Assembly: GCA_904501765.1 (NCBI GenBank)
Contig: CAJGCM010000078.1
Location: 1 to 10,068 of the forward strand
DNA length: 10,068 nt
Direction: 5' to 3'
Source: an uncultured Clostridia bacterium
GTDB taxonomy: Bacteria > Bacillota > Clostridia > Oscillospirales > CAG-272
The notes under the pieces were generated by a model. The model was not told where the DNA came from and made no database searches. It saw only the letters and a list, made by a program, of their open reading frames with translations. The position numbers and the translations under genes were made by a program. Positions 7,064 to 10,068 of this stretch are shown here, one piece after another. Position 1 is the first letter of the stretch, and each line of letters opens with the position of its first letter.

Positions 7064-7143
7064 TTGATAACAAGTAAACAGCAAAGCCTTGCATTAAGCT
7101 GTGAGCCTTATGAGATTCCTTCCCCATACGGTGAAGCTTATCC

Positions 7144-7926
7144 TTACGCCTTTTCCTTGCCCTTTTTCTTCTTTTCGGGCAGCTCCTCGGGAGGGGGATT
7201 AGCGCTTCCCACGTAGACCATAGTCAGAAGTGAGAAAACAAGCGCCTGAACAAATCCCGAGAACAGGTCGAAATAGATAGAGAGGAATGCGGGAATACCC
7301 GCTTGCATAAAGGGAATCTCTCCGATAAGCCCGGGCAACCAACCAAACAGCAGGTTGGAAAGAACCGCCAGAGCGGCGTAAACCAGCGAGGTAAGCACAG
7401 AGCCTCCAGCCACGTTTCCAAAATGACGGAACGCCATTGATACAGGCTGGGCTATCTCCGAAACTATGTTCATAGGCGTCATAACCACAATAGGCTCCGT
7501 AAAGCCCTTCAGCCAGGTTTTTACGCCGAAGTTTTTGATGTTTGAATACCACACCATAACCGAGGTAACGATAGCCCAGGCCAGCGTTACGGAAAGGTCT
7601 GCGGTTGCGGAGCGGAATATTTGGGTCATACCAAGCAGAGTTCCTATTATCGAGGATAAGAACAGAGTGCCGATATAGGGGGCAAATTTCAGATTGTGCT
7701 TGCCCATAGTGTCCTCGACGAGATTGTAAAGCATAGTTACAAGCTTCTCGACTATTACCTGGAAACCCCCGGGGCGTTTCTTTAAGCCTCGTCCTATGAA
7801 GAATGCAAGAAGGATTAGAATTACCGTTACCGCAAGGAGGGTTACCGCAGTTTGGGTAACGTCAATCGTAAGTCCGAAAAGGTCAAAGCTGAAATAGACC
7901 TTGGGACCTTGAACGTTAAGATTCAT
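7144..7926 (-). CDS. atpB: ATP synthase Fo subunit a (ion channel stator)
   Basis: Subunit a provides the two half-channels through which ions reach and leave the c-ring. The product is 260 residues with five or six hydrophobic segments. The essential arginine is R167 in SMAFRHFGNVAGGSV. The last helices carry SGFVQALVFSLLTMVYVG (about 223-240), where the conserved Gln is Q227. The tail after NPPPEE is very lysine-rich (KKKKGKEKA) and is expected in the cytoplasm. I chose the ATG at 7926 because AAGGAGG (7936-7942) is 9 nt upstream. The ATG at 7935 directly abuts that signal with no spacer, and a GTG at 7959 would add non-conserved residues. The start lies inside the end of atpI, an 11-bp overlap suggesting coupling. 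Confidence 0.96.
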   Translation of the reverse strand: MNLNVQGPKVYFSFDLFGLTIDVTQTAVTLLAVTVILILLAFFIGRGLKKRPGGFQVIVEKLVTMLYNLVEDTMGKHNLKFAPYIGTLFLSSIIGTLLGMTQIFRSATADLSVTLAWAIVTSVMVWYSNIKNFGVKTWLKGFTEPIVVMTPMNIVSEIAQPVSMAFRHFGNVAGGSVLTSLVYAALAVLSNLLFGWLPGLIGEIPFMQAGIPAFLSIYFDLFSGFVQALVFSLLTMVYVGSANPPPEELPEKKKKGKEKA

Positions 7927-8380
7927 GTTTGCCATCCTCCTTCCTTCTGAACAGCTCACGAACGTATATTATAGGTCGGAGCATAAGCAGAGGAATAACG
8001 GTAGCGATGACGTTGAATACAGAGGAGAGAAGAAAAGCCAGAACAAGCGCCGCCAGCATACTGAAGGTTCTTATAATAAATGAAAGTCTTACAGCGTTCT
8101 GGAATCTTTGAGCGTGCTCCTTTGCAAATTCCGCAGCCGCTTCCTCGTCCATCTCCCCGTCGCCGCGGAGCGCCATAACGTCGTCAACCGCCTTGTTCGT
8201 CGTCAGCGAAAGGAACAGGAAATTAAAGGTTATCACACCGGCGCCGAGGATGGCACCTAAAGCCACCGTATAATCAAATTTGCCGAAAAGGAAGAATACC
8301 AACATAACGATAAGGCTGACTAAAGCCTCGCCGATGGCTACAAAAGCAGTTTCTATAAAGGGTGTAAGCTTTGCTTTCAT
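7916..8380 (-). CDS. atpI: AtpI-like ATP synthase assembly protein
   Basis: A 154-residue membrane protein directly upstream of atpB, the usual place of AtpI. Four hydrophobic segments are visible at about 11-33, 37-59, 98-120 and 121-141, as in the ATP synthase I chain family. Known AtpI proteins help assemble the c-ring, notably in Na+-type synthases such as those of Propionigenium and Acetobacterium, and have also been linked to Mg2+ uptake. Between segments 2 and 3 there is a charged, mostly acidic loop of about 35 residues (DGEMDEEAAAEFAKEHA region), which makes the protein somewhat longer than typical AtpI. The ATG follows AAAGGAG by 5 nt. The family call rests on topology and position rather than a sharp motif. 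Confidence 0.7.
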   Translation of the reverse strand: MKAKLTPFIETAFVAIGEALVSLIVMLVFFLFGKFDYTVALGAILGAGVITFNFLFLSLTTNKAVDDVMALRGDGEMDEEAAAEFAKEHAQRFQNAVRLSFIIRTFSMLAALVLAFLLSSVFNVIATVIPLLMLRPIIYVRELFRRKEDGKHES

Positions 8381-8414
8381 TTTTTCTCCTTTCCTAAAGA
8401 ATTGTTGTTTTTGC

Positions 8415-8435
8415 GGAGCTTATGTAAAATGCTCC
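8415..8435 (-). promoter_or_regulatory. Small hairpin between atpZ and atpI
   Basis: GGAGC and GCTCC form a perfect 5-bp stem around an 11-nt A/T-rich loop in the 93-bp gap between the two genes. No T-run follows on the minus strand. It is one of several small hairpins found in the wider gaps of this operon. Function is unknown, and a 5-bp stem could arise by chance. Confidence 0.3.
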
Positions 8436-8473
8436 CGAAGGTAAATTGCGGCTATAATCCTGAAAACACGGCT

Positions 8474-8776
8474 CTATTCTGCGCTGCTCCCGCCCTCGTC
8501 ATTGCTCCTCGCTTTTTCCGAAAGCTCTTTTTCCTCGTGCTGCTTTTCAAGAGCCTCAAGGGCTTTCGAAGCTTTGATAAGAAAGCTTACCATCGAAAAA
8601 AGCCCAGAAAAAACGCCCAGAAGAATGAATATCACGTATATAAAGGTGGGGGTCGAGGCATAGCTTACAAGAAGATAGGCGAAGAAGAACATAAGCGCAA
8701 TCGGAGCTGCGAGGTTTATGATAGACTGAACTATCATATTAAAAATGTACAAGGGAGTGATAAATTTTCTTCGCAT
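8474..8776 (-). CDS. atpZ: AtpZ-like small membrane protein, first gene of the atp operon
   Basis: A 100-residue protein with two membrane segments (about 12-38 and 44-67), a short turn, and a charged C-terminal helix rich in Lys and Glu (68-90). This fits the AtpZ (F0F1-ATPase gene 1) type, as does its place before atpI and atpB at the head of the operon. AtpZ and AtpI in alkaliphilic Bacillus have been proposed to act together in divalent cation supply and c-ring assembly. The sequence LAAPIALMFFFAYLLV and the GVFSG turn resemble the family, though it is poorly conserved in general. The ATG follows AAAGGAG by 10 nt, a slightly long spacing. The operon promoter lies about 95 bp upstream of the start. 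Confidence 0.65.
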   Translation of the reverse strand: MRRKFITPLYIFNMIVQSIINLAAPIALMFFFAYLLVSYASTPTFIYVIFILLGVFSGLFSMVSFLIKASKALEALEKQHEEKELSEKARSNDEGGSSAE

Positions 8777-8869
8777 AACAAATTCGCTCCTTTGTAAAAG
8801 TAAACCCGATAAAATAGGGGGAGAAAGCGTTCTTCGCTCCGACTTAAAGCCTTCTTGGCGAACAAAATA

Positions 8870-8898
8870 ATTTTAACATAAAATCGCCCGTCAGTCAA
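8870..8898 (-). promoter_or_regulatory. Sigma-A type promoter of the atp operon
   Basis: On the minus strand TTGACT (8893-8898, five of six bases matching the -35 consensus) and TAAAAT (8870-8875, five of six matching the -10) are separated by exactly 17 bp. Transcription would start near 8862-8864, giving a leader of roughly 87 nt before the atpZ ATG. No riboswitch-like fold is evident in that leader. There is no clear terminator between the upstream phosphorylase gene and this promoter, so some read-through may also reach the operon. Confidence 0.75.
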
Positions 8899-8916
8899 GG
8901 GAAACCGGCAATTTTG

Positions 8917-8930
8917 AAATGTTAACATTT
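8917..8930. promoter_or_regulatory. Perfect 14-bp palindrome upstream of the -35 box
   Basis: AAATGTTAACATTT is a perfect inverted repeat whose near edge is 18 bp upstream of the -35 box. The nonamer TGTTAAAAT (minus strand) overlaps it at 8927-8935 and recurs at 8870-8878 across the -10 box, 57 bp away. This geometry would suit a dimeric DNA-binding regulator, but A/T-rich palindromes also arise by chance and I do not recognise a known operator. Confidence 0.4.
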
Positions 8931-8975
8931 TAACAGAAAACGAGGTGTCGGCAGGGAGGAAAAACGCACTTTGTA

Positions 8976-10068
8976 TCAGGTTATAATTTTGTACACAACA
9001 GGCTCCGTGTCACATTGGGATTCCGATATAACAAAAGCAGAGAGGCATGTATCGGCGGCGCAGAGCAGCTCTTTTTTTGAGGAATAAAGCGTCGCAAGAA
9101 TATCTCCCCGACGAACCTTATCTCCGCGCTTTACCGCCAGTATGATTCCTGCACCGTGGTCAATAGAATCGTTCTTTTCGGCTCTTCCTGCTCCGAGGGT
9201 CATTGCGGCTGAGCCTATAAGCTTTGCATCAATGGAGGACACGTATCCGTCGCATGGGGAGATAACGACCTCGGAAAAATCCGACATAGGAAGGGAGCTT
9301 ACAGCGTTTGCCACGTCAGGGCGCACTCCCTGCCATGTGAGCCATTGCCTGAATTTTGCAAGAGCGCTGCCATCCGAGAGGACACCCCGTGCTTTGATTT
9401 CAGCCTCCGCCAAGTCTATATTAAGTGAAAGAGAAAGCATAAGAGCTGCGAGGGTCAGGCATAATTCGAGAAGCTCTCCACCGCTCTTGCCCGAAAGAAT
9501 CTCCTCTGCTTCCTTTGCTTCGCAGAGATTACCCACTGCATATCCAAGGGGCGCATTCATTGAGGAAATAACCGCAGCCATCCTTCGCCCGGATTTTTTA
9601 CCTATTTTCATCATAGCATCAGCAAGCGCCTCTGCGTCCTTTTGGCTTTTCATAAAGGCTCCGTTGCCGTACTTTACGTCAAGCACTATCGATTTTGCGC
9701 CCGCAGCCAGCTTTTTACCCATAATAGAGGAGGCGATTAAGGGAATGGAATCCACGGTCGCCGTAACGTCCCTTAAAGCATAAAGCTTTTTGTCTGCGGG
9801 GGCAAGCTCTCCGCTCTGACCTACGACGGCAATCCCGATTTCCTCTACCTGCTTTTTGAATTTATCGGGGGAAAGTGTTGTGGCAAAGCCCGGGATAGCC
9901 TCTAATTTGTCCACCGTGCCGCCCGTGTGTCCAAGACCTCTGCCGCTCATTTTTGCTATAACGCCACCTGCGGCGGCAACTATTGGGGATATAATAAGTG
10001 TGGTTTTATCTCCGACGCCTCCCGTCGAATGCTTGTCAACGACGCCGTCCCCGAATTCCATAAGGTTC
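8976..10068 (-). CDS. pdp: Pyrimidine-nucleoside phosphorylase, 5'-truncated
   Basis: This enzyme splits thymidine, deoxyuridine or uridine with phosphate into the base and (deoxy)ribose 1-phosphate, a cytoplasmic salvage step. The window holds the C-terminal 363 residues; by alignment to known enzymes about 70 N-terminal residues lie beyond the right edge. Numbering from the Met at 10061, the phosphate-binding segment VDKHSTGGVGDKTTL has K10 and S12, and R97, S112 and K116 match R171, S186 and K190 of E. coli thymidine phosphorylase. The glycine-rich KMSGRGLGHTGGT loop is intact. The C-terminal domain (CDGYVSSIDA, LGAGRAEKNDSIDHGAGI, GDKVRRGD) is typical of the family. Pdp (broad specificity, Bacillota) is favoured over DeoA (thymidine) by the likely host, but they cannot be separated here. 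The gap to atpZ is 199 bp. Confidence 0.93.
   Translation of the reverse strand, partial: NLMEFGDGVVDKHSTGGVGDKTTLIISPIVAAAGGVIAKMSGRGLGHTGGTVDKLEAIPGFATTLSPDKFKKQVEEIGIAVVGQSGELAPADKKLYALRDVTATVDSIPLIASSIMGKKLAAGAKSIVLDVKYGNGAFMKSQKDAEALADAMMKIGKKSGRRMAAVISSMNAPLGYAVGNLCEAKEAEEILSGKSGGELLELCLTLAALMLSLSLNIDLAEAEIKARGVLSDGSALAKFRQWLTWQGVRPDVANAVSSLPMSDFSEVVISPCDGYVSSIDAKLIGSAAMTLGAGRAEKNDSIDHGAGIILAVKRGDKVRRGDILATLYSSKKELLCAADTCLSAFVISESQCDTEPVVYKIIT

Noticed and set aside
7020..7100. Possible internal promoter upstream of atpE
   Set aside because: TTGTTA and TTTAAT-like words exist on the minus strand but not at acceptable spacing.
9142..9783. 213-codon open frame on the plus strand inside the phosphorylase gene
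   Set aside because: Antisense shadow of a clear enzyme gene; Ser/Ala/Pro-rich low-information product with no family resemblance.
1..10068. Search for CRISPR arrays, insertion sequences, tRNA or rRNA genes and unknown multi-gene systems
   Set aside because: No regularly spaced repeats, transposase-like frames or tRNA/rRNA-like sequences were seen; almost all of the window is explained by conserved housekeeping genes.

Overview
The window holds one complete F-type ATP synthase operon on the minus strand, flanked by two genes cut off at the window edges. The protein families, the atpZ-atpI head of the operon, strong AGGAGG-type ribosome binding sites and the style of the flanking solute-binding protein suggest an anaerobic Bacillota, most likely an uncultured gut-type Clostridia. 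This is inference from family resemblance; no rRNA or other taxonomic marker is present.

Layout from left to right: (1) 2-1159, plus strand, the C-terminal part of an ABC-type extracellular solute-binding protein, 5' end outside the window. (2) 1160-1256, a convergent intergenic region with a bidirectional hairpin terminator at 1197-1225. (3) 1257-8776, minus strand, the ATP synthase operon. Read in the direction of transcription it is atpZ, atpI, atpB (a), atpE (c), atpF (b), atpH (delta), atpA (alpha), atpG (gamma), atpD (beta), atpC (epsilon), all intact. (4) 8777-8975, intergenic, with a good sigma-A type promoter (8870-8898) facing atpZ and a perfect 14-bp palindrome just upstream of it. 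(5) 8976-10068, minus strand, the 3' part of a pyrimidine-nucleoside phosphorylase gene that runs off the right edge.

Together the operon encodes the whole Fo motor (a, b, c), the F1 head (alpha, beta, gamma, delta, epsilon) and two small membrane proteins thought to help assemble the c-ring. Catalytic motifs of alpha and beta, the essential arginine of subunit a and the ion-binding carboxylate of subunit c are all present.

The most notable signal is in subunit c. Its ion site carries two carboxylates (Glu31 in GEG and Glu64 in TETTGIY) plus the hydroxyl and tyrosine ligands typical of Na+-binding rotors. This resembles the two-carboxylate Na+ c-ring described in Fusobacterium nucleatum and suggests a Na+-coupled ATP synthase. 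Otherwise this is an ordinary core-metabolism region; I see no mobile element, CRISPR array, RNA gene or undescribed defence-type system.
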